Source: Paracoccus aerodenitrificans
Lineage (GTDB): Bacteria; Pseudomonadota; Alphaproteobacteria; Rhodobacterales; Rhodobacteraceae
Assembly: GCF_027913215.1 (NCBI RefSeq)
Contig: NZ_CP115784.1
Location: 1,922,001-1,986,000 of the forward strand
Length of the DNA stretch: 64,000 nucleotides
Reading direction: 5' to 3'
Part shown: one piece after another, positions 36,235 to 45,915 of the stretch
Layout of the letters: each line of letters opens with the position of its first letter
How positions within the stretch are numbered: position 1 is the stretch's first letter
The notes under the pieces: model-generated
Database searches by the model: none
Seen by the model: only the letters and a program-made list of their open reading frames with translations
Told to the model about the DNA's origin: nothing
Program-made: the position numbers and the translations under genes

Positions 36235-36996
36235 CTACGCTTCGTCCTCATCGGCCGGGCGCATCCCGCCCCGGTCGCCCCGGAATCCCTGCGCCACGAC
36301 GAATTTCTCGGAAGAATCCGAGCGGGAGGCCGGTGGTTTCACATTCGCCACCTTGTCGAAATTCTGCTTCAGCATGGTTTGCAGGCTTTGTTCGGCCCCG
36401 CCCGCCAGCACCTTGGCGACGAAGATCCCGCCCGGAGAAAGAACATCGAAGGCAAGCTGCGCGGCGGCCTCGACCAGAGCCACGATGCGCAGATGGTCCG
36501 TGCCCTTGTGACCCGAGGATGACGCGGCCATGTCGGACATGACCACATCGGCCTCACCCCCCAGCCACGCCTTGACCTTATCGTCCGCGCCTTCCTCCAG
36601 AAAATCAAGCACATGGATCTCAGCGCCGGGGATCGGATCGACCTCTTGCAGATCCACCCCGATGATGCGGCCCTGCGCCTTGCCGGATTTCTCACCCAAT
36701 GCGTTGATCCGGGGCACAGCGACCTGACACCAGCCGCCCGGCGCACAGCCCAGATCGACGACACGCGCCCCCGGAACCAGAAAGCGGTATTTCTCATCCA
36801 GTTCGAGGATCTTGAACGCAGCCCGCCCGCGATATCCCTCGCGCTTCGCCCGCTGCACATAGGGGTCGTTCAACTGACGCTCCAGCCACAGGGTCGAGCT
36901 GAGCTTGCGGCCCTTCGCCGTCTTGACCCGCACGCGCAGATCGCGCTGTCCCCGCCCCGAGGATTTGCGCACACGGTCTCCGGGTTTCTTCGCCAT
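36235..36996 (-). CDS. rlmE: 23S rRNA (uridine-2552-2'-O)-methyltransferase
   Basis: 253 residues of the FtsJ/RrmJ family; methylates U2552 in the A-loop of 23S rRNA. SAM site [15 protein letters not shown], the catalytic tetrad region with DLGCAPGG / [18 protein letters not shown], and the [14 protein letters not shown] strand with catalytic Lys. The [13 protein letters not shown] start contains the first catalytic Lys. It shares one base with the ppx stop (TGATG) and is thus the second gene of a ppx-rlmE unit. A basic N-terminal tail and acidic C-terminal tail are extensions to the E. coli protein. Confidence 0.94.
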   Translation of the reverse strand: MAKKPGDRVRKSSGRGQRDLRVRVKTAKGRKLSSTLWLERQLNDPYVQRAKREGYRGRAAFKILELDEKYRFLVPGARVVDLGCAPGGWCQVAVPRINALGEKSGKAQGRIIGVDLQEVDPIPGAEIHVLDFLEEGADDKVKAWLGGEADVVMSDMAASSSGHKGTDHLRIVALVEAAAQLAFDVLSPGGIFVAKVLAGGAEQSLQTMLKQNFDKVANVKPPASRSDSSEKFVVAQGFRGDRGGMRPADEDEA

Positions 36997-38117
36997 CAGG
37001 TTACCCCGTTCAGTTCGTCATCGGTGATGGCGCCGTCGCGCACCATCTGGGCATAAAGCAGCCCTTCGCGCAGACCGCGATCAGCGACGGAAAGCCGCCT
37101 TGTCGGCCAGATCCGCATCAGGGTCTGAAGGATCGCCGCCCCCGACATGATCAGCGCATGGCGCTCCCGCCCAATGCGCGGATCGGCACGGCGACCCTCG
37201 GGTCCGAGCGCCAGATAACGCTGGATTACCGCGTCGATCTGGGCGGTGGTCATGGTCAGCCCGTCAACCTTGGTGCGGTCATAGCGCTTCAGCCCCAGAT
37301 GGCTGGCCGCCACGGTCGTCACCGTCCCGGACGTGCCGATGATCTGGAAACCGCGATCCGGCGCTCCGGCAGCATAGGGTGCGAAATCGGCCAGCATTTC
37401 CTCGAAATACCAGCTCATCAGCGCGAAACGCCCGGCATCGTCCATGACATCGGCGAACTGGTCGCGCAGTGTCGCCACGCCAAGCGGCACGCTGATCCAG
37501 TCAACCACCCTCGCCCCGTCGGACTGGCTGGAGGAAAACCCGTTCCCCAGCTTCATGATCGCGCGGGAACGCTCGCGCGGATCGACCTCGGACAGATCGA
37601 TCCACACCAGTTCGGTCGAGCCGCCGCCAATATCGACGACCAGAAGCTGATCGGTCCGCTGATTGACCAGAGGCGCACAAGAGATCACCGCAAGCCGCGC
37701 CTCTTCCTCGGCTCCGATAATCTCGATGGGCAGGCCGGTATCGCGGCGGATCATGCGCATGAAATCGCGGCTGTTCCGCGCCCGGCGGCAGGCTTCGGTG
37801 GCGACAAGGCGCATATGTTTCACATTATGCGTTTCCAGCTTGCGCCGGCAGACCTGCAAGGCATGAACCGTGCGCGACATGGAGGCACGCGAAAGCCGTC
37901 CCGAGGCCTCAAGCCCATGCCCGAGCTGAACCGGCTTCGAGAAGCTGTCGATCACCTGAAACTGGCTGCCCGTTGGTCGGGCAATCAGCATCCGGCAACT
38001 ATTTGTTCCCAAATCCAAAGCAGCATAAAGCGGCCCGGATTCGGACTGGCGGGTGCCTGACGGCTCAACCTTCGGTGTCGGGAACGCGTCCGCACCCGCA
38101 GGACGCCTGGGCGCCAT
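36996..38117 (-). CDS. Ppx/GppA family exopolyphosphatase
   Basis: 373 residues of the sugar-kinase/actin-like fold. Phosphate-binding motifs are [14 protein letters not shown] near residue 33 and [12 protein letters not shown] near 168, with [17 protein letters not shown]. It hydrolyses polyphosphate or pppGpp; the two activities cannot be told apart here. The first ~30 residues are a polar extension. GGAGGG precedes the ATG. It is coupled to rlmE downstream. Confidence 0.92.
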   Translation of the reverse strand: MAPRRPAGADAFPTPKVEPSGTRQSESGPLYAALDLGTNSCRMLIARPTGSQFQVIDSFSKPVQLGHGLEASGRLSRASMSRTVHALQVCRRKLETHNVKHMRLVATEACRRARNSRDFMRMIRRDTGLPIEIIGAEEEARLAVISCAPLVNQRTDQLLVVDIGGGSTELVWIDLSEVDPRERSRAIMKLGNGFSSSQSDGARVVDWISVPLGVATLRDQFADVMDDAGRFALMSWYFEEMLADFAPYAAGAPDRGFQIIGTSGTVTTVAASHLGLKRYDRTKVDGLTMTTAQIDAVIQRYLALGPEGRRADPRIGRERHALIMSGAAILQTLMRIWPTRRLSVADRGLREGLLYAQMVRDGAITDDELNGVT

Positions 38118-38226
38118 CGCTACGCCCTCCGATATCTAGTTGCCCCGAACGTAGCCCCGCCGGGGCGTCTGTTCAAGGGGTTGCACATGCTTGTTGAGAT
38201 CAGAGGCGCGACGCGCCGGGGCGGGA

Positions 38227-39354
38227 TCAGCTTTGCCCGGTTTCTTCACCGTGCTGGCGTCTGGACGCGGATGCGGTGGTTTCGGCATCCTCGCCATTGC
38301 CCATGCTGAACAATCCGGCAAGCCCGCGCGAGACGAGATTACCGACTTTCGGCCTTGGCTGCGCGATGAACGGCAGCGGGCGGCAGACCTCCATTGCGGC
38401 GATCCCGACCCGTGCGGTCAGGGCTCCGTTGACGACGCCCTCGCCGAAACGGCGCGATAATTTCGCGACCAGCCCGCCCCCGGCAAGCGTGTGGACCAGA
38501 TCGTCCCCCGCCGCGACCGCGCCCGTCGCGATGAGATGCGTCATCACCGTGCGAGCCAGGCGCCAGCCGCCGACCGCGCCTGCCCGCCCACCATAGATCT
38601 CGGCCATGCGCCGGATCATGCGCAGATTCGCCAGAAGCGCCGCCGCCACATCCGCGAAGGTCAGAGGGATCAGCGCCGTGGCCGTCGCGACGGTCCGCGC
38701 CGCCGCCTCGATCTCGCGCCGCGCCTCCTGGTCCAGAGGCGCCATAAGCTGGGTTTCGGCCAGTGTCAGCAGGGTCTGCGCATCAAGCGCGTCGCGTCCG
38801 TGCCGTGCCAGATGATCGCGGCCCCATTGCGCGGCGGGGCGCTCGGCATAGATCCGGTCAAGCTGCGCGACAACGCTGCGTGCGCCCTCCAGATCGGATG
38901 TCGACAGCGCCAGACCGGCCTGCCGGTGGATCTGGTCGATCTGGGCGAAACGTCCCCAGGCCCGGTATTCGCGCCACGCCATTGCCAGAACCGCCACGGT
39001 GAACAGCGCGAACAGGGTCACGCCGATCCATCCCAGAACCGGCCAGCTATCCAGCAGCCGGTTGATGTAATTCAGCGCCGAGACCGACAGAAGAAATGTC
39101 AGCAGCGCCGCGCCGGTATTGATGAAGAACCGGGTCAGGCGGGACGGGCCCCGACCAGCCAGCCGGGTCACCAGCTCCATCGTGCGCGGGCGCGGCAGAA
39201 CCGAGGCCGCGTCCTCGATCGGAGGCGCATCGGCGGGGTTGGCTTCGGCCTCATCCTCGCGCAGGGCAACCTTGGGAGCGGTGCGGCGTGGATCGGGTCC
39301 GGCAGAGTCTTCAAGCTCCACCAGTACTGGGCCTTTGCGACGCTGATCACTCAC
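38227..39354 (-). CDS. YcjF-family membrane protein (DUF697)
   Basis: 375 residues. A charged ~70-residue N-terminus is followed by two transmembrane helices near 88-110 and 115-135, then a DUF697/YcjF domain (LIPLTFADVAAALLANLRMIRRMAEIYG). The protein is the usual partner of YcjX, whose gene lies directly upstream and overlaps by 4 nt. Both are widespread, often stress-linked in gammaproteobacteria, but the molecular role is unknown. Confidence 0.88.
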   Translation of the reverse strand: MSDQRRKGPVLVELEDSAGPDPRRTAPKVALREDEAEANPADAPPIEDAASVLPRPRTMELVTRLAGRGPSRLTRFFINTGAALLTFLLSVSALNYINRLLDSWPVLGWIGVTLFALFTVAVLAMAWREYRAWGRFAQIDQIHRQAGLALSTSDLEGARSVVAQLDRIYAERPAAQWGRDHLARHGRDALDAQTLLTLAETQLMAPLDQEARREIEAAARTVATATALIPLTFADVAAALLANLRMIRRMAEIYGGRAGAVGGWRLARTVMTHLIATGAVAAGDDLVHTLAGGGLVAKLSRRFGEGVVNGALTARVGIAAMEVCRPLPFIAQPRPKVGNLVSRGLAGLFSMGNGEDAETTASASRRQHGEETGQS

Positions 39355-40730
39355 AGGCGGTCTCCGATCAGAAATTCGGCAGCACGGTCCAGCCTTATAT
39401 GGGGCGGCCCGTCACCGGGGCGAGACGTATCGGCGGCAGGGCGGAAATTCATGATCGCGTAATCGCCATCCAGCCATTCCTCCTGCCCCTGACGGGCCGG
39501 AACCAGCAAGGCCGAGGGGTCCGCGGGCAGTTCTCCGGGATAGAACGCCGCCCGGCGGCCATCCAGCAGCGTCCCGCGCACCGCGGGCAATTCCTCGCCA
39601 TTCTGGCGGATCACATCCTCTGTCGTGGCGCGAAGCGAGGCAATCGCCATCGCCTCGGTCCGGGCTCCGGCGAAATCAGCACGGTCGCGGGCCTCGCGCA
39701 GCAAGGCGGTGACGATATCGGTCAGGCGCTGATGCTGGCTGTGATGCAGGTGATCCGCCTTGGTCGCGGCAAAAAGGATCCGCTCGACCCGGCGCATTCC
39801 CAGCAACTGCGCCAGCCAACCCGAGCGGCCCGGATTGAACGCCGAGAGAATATCGGCCATCGCCCGGCGCAGATCCTCCAGAGCTTTCGGCCCGGCATGG
39901 ATCGCCCCCAGAACATCGGCCAGCACGACCTGCCGGTCGATCTTGGCGAAATGATTGCGGAAAAACGGCTTCACGATGCGCGATTTATAGGCATCATACC
40001 GCCGCGCGAATTCGCGCCTCAGCGGCGATCTGTCCTCGGAAGGCGGCAGCGGCGCAAAGGTGAGGGCGGGCGATCCGGCCATTTCACCGGGAAGCAGGAA
40101 CCGGCCCGGCGTGCAATCCGAAAATCCTGCCTCGCGTGAGGCGTTCAGATGGTCGGTATACAGCATGGCCAGTTGCTGCGCGGTGGCCTCGCTGAACCGT
40201 GCCGACATATCGACATCGTTCAGTGCCGCCATATAGGCATCCGCGCCGGGGCGCCCGGTCATGCGCGATAGCACCTCCTCGGACCACTGGTCGAAATCCC
40301 GCTCCATCAGGCGCAGATCCAGCAGCCATTCGCCGGGATAATCCACGATATCAAGATGCACGGTCTGCTGGCCGCGCATCCCTCCGAACATGCCGCGCGG
40401 CTGGACCCGCAGGGACAGGCGAAGCTGAGAGATATGCCGCGTGCCATCGGGCCAATACGGATCGGGGCCGGTCAGCGCGGCCAGATGCCGCTCAAGCTCG
40501 AAGCGCGGGACGGTATCGTCGGGCTGAGGCTGCAACCAGACCGACCTGATCGAGCCATCGGCGGCAGCCCTCAGCGCCGTCATCCGCCCCCGATCCATCA
40601 GATTGGCCACAAGCGAGGTAATGAACACAGTCTTCCCCGCGCGGGACAGACCGGTCACGCCCAGCCGTATCACCGGATCGCCCATGCCGATCCCGCGCAT
40701 CAACCCATTGGTAAAATCGGAAATTCCCAT
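39351..40730 (-). CDS. YcjX-family GTP-binding protein
   Basis: 459 residues from ATG 40730. P-loop GLSRAGKT at 27-34, followed by VFITSLVANLMDR, and a family-typical DYPGEWLLDLRLM switch. A KADHLHHSQH stretch serves as the NKxD-type base-recognition element. It has the YcjX domain throughout and no membrane segment. A start 42 bp further upstream exists but breaks the family N-terminus MGISDFTNGLMRGIG. It pairs with ycjF (4-nt overlap). The product is probably a membrane-recruited GTPase. Confidence 0.9.
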   Translation of the reverse strand: MGISDFTNGLMRGIGMGDPVIRLGVTGLSRAGKTVFITSLVANLMDRGRMTALRAAADGSIRSVWLQPQPDDTVPRFELERHLAALTGPDPYWPDGTRHISQLRLSLRVQPRGMFGGMRGQQTVHLDIVDYPGEWLLDLRLMERDFDQWSEEVLSRMTGRPGADAYMAALNDVDMSARFSEATAQQLAMLYTDHLNASREAGFSDCTPGRFLLPGEMAGSPALTFAPLPPSEDRSPLRREFARRYDAYKSRIVKPFFRNHFAKIDRQVVLADVLGAIHAGPKALEDLRRAMADILSAFNPGRSGWLAQLLGMRRVERILFAATKADHLHHSQHQRLTDIVTALLREARDRADFAGARTEAMAIASLRATTEDVIRQNGEELPAVRGTLLDGRRAAFYPGELPADPSALLVPARQGQEEWLDGDYAIMNFRPAADTSRPGDGPPHIRLDRAAEFLIGDRL

Positions 40731-40853
40731 CTGCCCGCCATATGTTTCCGGGATAACCCCTTGCCCCGGCATAGGGTTTCATATCGGCTGCACATCGGGC
40801 GGGTTCAAGCATTTCCACTGGCAGACAGGCGCTGCCCGCGCGATAACCGCGCC

Positions 40854-43256
40854 ATGAGTGACCGCCTGCCGATCGACGACGCCCTGCCCGCTTTGCGCAA
40901 AGCCATGAAGGAACATGGCCGCGCCGTGCTGATCGCGCCGCCGGGGGCGGGCAAGACGACGCGGGTGCCTCTGGCACTAATGGATCAGATTGCGGGCCGC
41001 ATCGTGATGCTGGAGCCGCGCCGCCTTGCCGCCCGCGCCGCAGCCGAGCGGCTGGCGCAGGGTCTGGGACAGAACCTTGGGCAGGATGTAGGCTTCCGCA
41101 TCCGCGGAGAGGCAGTGCCCGGCAAGCGCATCGAAGTCGTGACTGAGGGGATTTTGACCCGGATGCTGCAATCCGACCCCTCGCTGGACGGGATCGGTTG
41201 CGTGATCTTCGACGAATTCCATGAACGCAGCCTGAATGCCGATCTGGGGCTGGCGCTGACATGGGAATCGCGCGGGGCTCTCCGCGACGATCTGGGCATT
41301 CTGGTCATGTCCGCGACGCTGGATGCCGGGCCGGTCGCTTCCATGCTGGATGATGCGCCGGTGGTGGAAAGCCTTGGCCGTGCCTATCCGGTCGAGACCC
41401 GCTATCTGCCGCGCCCCCTGCCCGGGCAGTTCCGCTTCGATCTTGAGGCCGCCAGGCTGATCGCCGAAGCCGAGGCCCGGACCCGCGACGATCCCGGCGG
41501 CACGATCCTTGCCTTCCTGCCCGGAGAGGGCGAAATCCGGCGCGTTGCCGCCAGCCTCTCGGATCTGCCGGTCGAGATTGCGCCGCTTTACGGGGCGATG
41601 GATTTCAAGGCGCAACGCGCGGCACTTGCGCCCCCCGGCGAGACACGGCGCATCGTGCTGGCGACAACGATTGCGGAAACCTCGCTGACCATTCCGGGCG
41701 TTCGTGTCGTGGTCGATTGCGGGCGGGCGCGGCGGGCGCGGTTCGACCCCGGCTCGGGCATGTCGCGGCTGGTGACGGAAAAGGTCTCTCGCGCCGAGGC
41801 GGAACAGCGGCGGGGCCGCGCAGGTCGGGTCTCGGAAGGGATTTGCTACCGGATGTGGGCGCGGGCCGAGGAAGGCGCCTTGCCCGCATATGCTCCGCCG
41901 GAAATCGCCGTGGCCGATCTGACCGGGTTGGCGCTGGAATTGGCGAATTGGGGCAGCGACGGCAGCGATCTGGCCTTTCTGACCCCGCCGCCAGAGGCCA
42001 CGATGGCCGAAGCGCGGGGATTGCTGCGCGATCTGGGCGCGCTTGACGAAGATAACCGCATCACCCCGCATGGCCGCGATCTGGCCGCGCTGCCGGTGCA
42101 TCCACGCATTGCGCATATGCTGGCAGTCGCGGGACGGCAGGCCGCCGATCTGGCCGCGCTGATCGAGGATCGCGACCCGCTGCGCGGCACGGGCGCGGAT
42201 CTGGCATTGCGGCTGCGGGCGATGCGCGACCCGGCACGGCATGGCCCGGCGCGGGGTGGTTTGGAACGGCTGAAGCAAGAGGCGCAGCGCCTGCGCCGCA
42301 TGACCGCTGAGCACCCGCCGATGCCCCCCGGCGCGATGGCCGCGCTTGCCTATCCCGACCGGATCGGCATGCGCCGCCCCGGCGATCAGCCGCGCTATCT
42401 GCTGTCGGGCGGACGCGGCGCGGTGCTGCCCGAGGGCGATCCTCTGGCGGGTGAAAGGCTGATCGTGGTGACCGATCTGGACGGAGAGGGGCGGGAATCG
42501 CGCATAAGGCTGGCCCTGCCGGTCAGCGAAGACGATCTGCGCGACCTCTTTGCGGACCAGATACGCCTTGTCGAAGCGGTCGAATGGGAACCGCGTCAGG
42601 GCCGCATTCTGGCCCGGCTGCGCGAAAAACTGGGGGCGCTGACACTGGCGGATAAACCGCTGGACTCGCCCGATCCCGAGGCATTGGCCCGCGCCGCATG
42701 GCAGGGCGTGCAGGCCGAGGGGCTGTTCTGGACGTCGAAAGCCGCCCGTCTGCGTGCCCGGATCAGGCTTCTGCCCGAGGGGCCGGATGTCTCGGATGAG
42801 GCATTGCTTGCGAATGGCGACTGGCTGATCCCGTTTCTGGGCAAGGTCCGAAACCGGGGCGATATCCGCTCGCTCGATCTGACGCAGCCGCTGATAAACC
42901 TGCTTGGATGGGAGGGGCAGCAGGCGCTGAACCGGCTTGCGCCCGCGCATTTCACCACCCCTCTGGGCCGTCAGGTGCCGATTGATTACGACGCCGAAAC
43001 CCCGTCAATCGAATTGCGCCTGCAAGAGCTGTTCGGGGTCACCGCGCATCCCATGACGGGCCACCAGAGGCTGCGCATCACCATGCTTTCGCCGGGGCAG
43101 AAACCGATTGCGGTGACCACCGATCTGCCGGGTTTCTGGGCGGGCAGCTATGCCGAGGTGCGCAAGGAGATGCGGGGCCGCTATCCGAAACATCCCTGGC
43201 CCGAGGACCCGACAGAGGCCGATCCGACGCTGCGGGCCAAGCGGCGGGGCGAATAG
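40854..43256 (+). CDS. hrpB: ATP-dependent helicase HrpB
   Basis: 800 residues. DEAH-box helicase: Walker A PPGAGKTTRVP (near 29-38), DEFH in CVIFDEFHERS near 120, SATL, and motif VI AEQRRGRAGRVSEGICYR near 330. The HrpB C-terminal domain (GVTAHPMTGHQRLRITMLSPGQKPI) is complete. HrpB is a presumed RNA helicase of unclear target. The start MSDRLPIDDALPALR fits the family; a much longer upstream frame is antisense to ycjX and rejected. It is convergent with the alkB-like gene, with a 7-bp gap. Confidence 0.94.
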   Translation: MSDRLPIDDALPALRKAMKEHGRAVLIAPPGAGKTTRVPLALMDQIAGRIVMLEPRRLAARAAAERLAQGLGQNLGQDVGFRIRGEAVPGKRIEVVTEGILTRMLQSDPSLDGIGCVIFDEFHERSLNADLGLALTWESRGALRDDLGILVMSATLDAGPVASMLDDAPVVESLGRAYPVETRYLPRPLPGQFRFDLEAARLIAEAEARTRDDPGGTILAFLPGEGEIRRVAASLSDLPVEIAPLYGAMDFKAQRAALAPPGETRRIVLATTIAETSLTIPGVRVVVDCGRARRARFDPGSGMSRLVTEKVSRAEAEQRRGRAGRVSEGICYRMWARAEEGALPAYAPPEIAVADLTGLALELANWGSDGSDLAFLTPPPEATMAEARGLLRDLGALDEDNRITPHGRDLAALPVHPRIAHMLAVAGRQAADLAALIEDRDPLRGTGADLALRLRAMRDPARHGPARGGLERLKQEAQRLRRMTAEHPPMPPGAMAALAYPDRIGMRRPGDQPRYLLSGGRGAVLPEGDPLAGERLIVVTDLDGEGRESRIRLALPVSEDDLRDLFADQIRLVEAVEWEPRQGRILARLREKLGALTLADKPLDSPDPEALARAAWQGVQAEGLFWTSKAARLRARIRLLPEGPDVSDEALLANGDWLIPFLGKVRNRGDIRSLDLTQPLINLLGWEGQQALNRLAPAHFTTPLGRQVPIDYDAETPSIELRLQELFGVTAHPMTGHQRLRITMLSPGQKPIAVTTDLPGFWAGSYAEVRKEMRGRYPKHPWPEDPTEADPTLRAKRRGE

Positions 43257-43263
43257 GACGACG

Positions 43264-44295
43264 CTATTCCCCCATCATCCGCGCCACCCGCCGATCCATC
43301 ATCCGCCGCCACAAAGGCGGCAGCATCGCCATCGCGCCCATGACCGGCAGGGAATAGGGCAGCATCGGGCGCTTGTTCTGCGGCTCCAGCCGAAGTGCGG
43401 GATATTCGCGCGACGGGTGGGCGTGGTGATCCGAATGACGCGGCGCATTGACCATCGCCAGCGAGGACAGCGGATGCGGCGCGTCCCAACTGTGACGCGG
43501 GCCGACAGGCTCGGGCCGGCCATTGTGAAGCTGACGGCGCAGCCCGTAATGCTGGACGTAATCGGACAGCATAAGCTGCATCTGCGCATAGAGACACAGC
43601 AGCAGATAATCGACTGCCGCCCGCGCGCCGAAGATCAGGGCCACCGCTACGATACAGGCCAGCCCGCCGCCGACCCAGACCGTATAGGGATTGCGCCGCC
43701 CGCTCTGCCCGGCCCGTTTGCGTTCCACCGCCAGCCCGGCACGGAAGGACCCAAACCATGCTCTCGGGAAAAACCGCCAGAAGCTCTCCCCCAGCCTTGC
43801 CGAGTTCGGATCGGCATCGGTCGCGACATGGATGTGATGTACCAGGCGATGCGCACTGACATGATGGCCGAATAACAGGCTGACATAGACCGCCGCACCA
43901 AGCCGGAACAGGGCTTTTCTGCCGCGATGGATCAGCTCATGCGCATTAGAATTCGAGACCTGCCCGAAATACATCCCGGTGCCGAGAAACAGGGCGACCC
44001 GTTCCCATCCGCTCAGCCAGTCGCCGGAAAACCCGTAAAGCGCCGCGATCAGCAGCGCGAAATGCCCCAGAGCAAGCTGGAACGAGGCCATATCGGCCAT
44101 CGGGAACTGCGCCCCCTCGGGCGCGTCTCCGAAGCCACGGGCGATGATCGTATCAGCGGCGGGCGCGGCAAACGCCATCCACAGGAACCCGGCCCAGAGC
44201 GGCCAGCCGCCGCCCATCGCGCCCCACCCCAGCAGGAATGCGGGAAACAGCCCCACGGCGGCAAAGGCAGCAGCCGGCGGGACCCGGTACGTCAT
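43264..44295 (-). CDS. AlkB-type membrane diiron hydroxylase
   Basis: 343 residues with about six hydrophobic segments. Histidine motifs of the alkane 1-monooxygenase/xylene monooxygenase family are present: NAHELIH, GHHVSAHRLVHH with VATDADPNSARLGESFW, DYVQHYGL and RHSDHHAHP. These bind two irons at the cytosolic face of the membrane. The usual rubredoxin and rubredoxin reductase partners are not nearby. It starts in TAATG overlap with ftsY, so it is co-expressed with it. True substrate (alkane, fatty acid or other lipid) is unknown. Confidence 0.9.
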   Translation of the reverse strand: MTYRVPPAAAFAAVGLFPAFLLGWGAMGGGWPLWAGFLWMAFAAPAADTIIARGFGDAPEGAQFPMADMASFQLALGHFALLIAALYGFSGDWLSGWERVALFLGTGMYFGQVSNSNAHELIHRGRKALFRLGAAVYVSLLFGHHVSAHRLVHHIHVATDADPNSARLGESFWRFFPRAWFGSFRAGLAVERKRAGQSGRRNPYTVWVGGGLACIVAVALIFGARAAVDYLLLCLYAQMQLMLSDYVQHYGLRRQLHNGRPEPVGPRHSWDAPHPLSSLAMVNAPRHSDHHAHPSREYPALRLEPQNKRPMLPYSLPVMGAMAMLPPLWRRMMDRRVARMMGE

Positions 44296-45494
44296 TACAG
44301 CCCGACCAGAGCGCGCGCGAAATCCTCGGGCTCGAACGCATCCAGATCGTCGATCTGTTCGCCAACCCCGATCGCATGGATCGGCAGGCCGAACCTGTCA
44401 GCAAGCGCCACCAGAACCCCGCCCCGCGCCGTGCCGTCCAGCTTGGTCATGACCAGTCCCGACACATCGGCCAGTTTCTGGAACGTCTCGACCTGGGACA
44501 GCGCGTTCTGCCCCGTCGTCGCATCCAGCACTAGCAGCGTGTTATGCGGGGCCGAAGGGTCCTTCTTGCGGATCACCCGGACGATCTTCGCAAGCTCCTC
44601 CATCAGATCGGCGCGGTTCTGCAACCGTCCCGCCGTGTCGATCATCAGCAGATCGGCGCCCTCTGCCTCGGCCTTCGTCATCGCATCGAAGGCGAGGCTG
44701 GCGGGGTCGGACCCCTCGGGCGCGGTCATGACCGGCACGCCCGCGCGTTGCCCCCAGACCTGCAACTGTTCCACCGCAGCAGCGCGGAACGTATCCCCCG
44801 CCGCGATGACCACATTCTTGCCAGCCGCCCGGAACTGGCTGGCAAGCTTGCCGATGGTCGTCGTCTTGCCCGAGCCATTGACACCCACCACCAGCACCAC
44901 CTGAGGCGTTTTCGGATAAAGCGGCAAAGGCCGCGCGGCAGGCGTCATGATCCGCGTGATTTCCCCGGCCAGAAGGGTCTTCAGCTCGGTCGAGGACACA
45001 CGGCGGCCCATCCGGCCTTCGGCGATATTGGCCGTGACGCGCAGCGCCGTATCGACGCCCATATCCGCCGCAACCAGCGTATCCTCAAGCTCTTCCAGCA
45101 TCTCATCGTCAAGCTCGCGCCGAGGCTCTGCCGGGGCAGAGGCCGCGCCGCCGAAAAGACGCCCCATGAGACCGGATTTCTTTTCCATCGCCGATGCGGG
45201 CGGCTGTTGCACCGGCTGCGGCATTGGAATGGGGTCCGGGCGCGGTGCGGGGTCAGGCGCAGCTTCAGGGGACGGCACAGGCTGCTCCGGTTCAGGCCGG
45301 GCCGGTTCGGGCGACGGAACCGCCGCAGGCGCTGCCTGTCGCTCAGCCGGATCGAGATCGCGGGCGAGGGGTGCCTGTTCGGCCTCAGCCTGCTGAGGTT
45401 CGGGCGAACCTTCCCCGACCAGATCGTCCAGCCCCTGCCCGATCTTCGATGAGGATTTTGTCAGCCGCTCGCGCAGCTTTGAGAAAAACGACAT
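44295..45494 (-). CDS. ftsY: signal recognition particle receptor FtsY
   Basis: 399 residues. An acidic, Pro/Glu/Ala-rich A-domain (1-~115) precedes the NG GTPase domain: GVNGSGKTTTIGKLA (G1) near 205, DTFRAAAVEQL, DTAGRLQNRADLM (G3), and TKLDGTARGG (G4). It docks ribosome-SRP complexes at the membrane for co-translational insertion. The start ATG 45494 has AAGGGG seven bases upstream. It shares a base with the downstream AlkB-type gene. Tandem 20-bp repeats lie just upstream. Confidence 0.96.
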   Translation of the reverse strand: MSFFSKLRERLTKSSSKIGQGLDDLVGEGSPEPQQAEAEQAPLARDLDPAERQAAPAAVPSPEPARPEPEQPVPSPEAAPDPAPRPDPIPMPQPVQQPPASAMEKKSGLMGRLFGGAASAPAEPRRELDDEMLEELEDTLVAADMGVDTALRVTANIAEGRMGRRVSSTELKTLLAGEITRIMTPAARPLPLYPKTPQVVLVVGVNGSGKTTTIGKLASQFRAAGKNVVIAAGDTFRAAAVEQLQVWGQRAGVPVMTAPEGSDPASLAFDAMTKAEAEGADLLMIDTAGRLQNRADLMEELAKIVRVIRKKDPSAPHNTLLVLDATTGQNALSQVETFQKLADVSGLVMTKLDGTARGGVLVALADRFGLPIHAIGVGEQIDDLDAFEPEDFARALVGL

Positions 45495-45504
45495 GCATGC
45501 CCCT

Positions 45505-45543
45505 TAAGAGTTCGCCACGAAACCTAAGACTTCGCCGCAGAAA
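45505..45543. repeat. tandem 20-bp direct repeat upstream of ftsY
   Basis: TAAGAGTTCGCCACGAAA (45505-45522) and TAAGACTTCGCCGCAGAAA (45525-45543) repeat with a 20-bp period, next to the ftsY ribosome site. The shared core is TAAGANTTCGCCNC. Possible operator or leader element. Confidence 0.45.
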
Positions 45544-45647
45544 GGAAAAGGGCCGTCGCAGTCGCATGGTCCAAGGGAAATCGACCAGTTACTCCGTCAG
45601 GACAGGCTGGCGTCGCGACGGTGCAACCGGATCGCCTGAAACGCGGC

Positions 45648-45884
45648 TCAGAACGCCCGGAAGGTCATCGTGGTCAGGGTTCTGACAATCCCGTCTATGT
45701 CGAAAAGCTTTTCGTTGAGGAACCGCCCGACATCCTCATCCTCGGGAATATACAGCTTCGCCATCAGATCATATTCGCCGGATGTCGAGTACAGCTCGGA
45801 CACGATCTCACGTTCATAAATCGCATCGGCGACGGCATAGGTCCGGCCCGGCGAGCAGCGGAACTGTACGAAAACGGGGCGCAT
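45648..45884 (-). CDS. AsnC/Lrp ligand-binding-domain protein, no DNA-binding domain
   Basis: 78 residues from ATG 45884 (AGGAGCC upstream). It consists only of a RAM/AsnC-type ligand-binding domain: VFVQFRCSPGRTYAVADAI, then VSELYSTSGEYDLMAKLYI and VRTLTTMTFRAF. There is no helix-turn-helix. Single-domain RAM proteins assemble as octamers and bind amino acids in other bacteria, possibly modulating other regulators. It lies 31 bp after MATE on the same strand. Confidence 0.85.
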   Translation of the reverse strand: MRPVFVQFRCSPGRTYAVADAIYEREIVSELYSTSGEYDLMAKLYIPEDEDVGRFLNEKLFDIDGIVRTLTTMTFRAF

Positions 45885-45915
45885 GGGCTGGCTCCTGATA
45901 AATGTTGCGGGCAAC

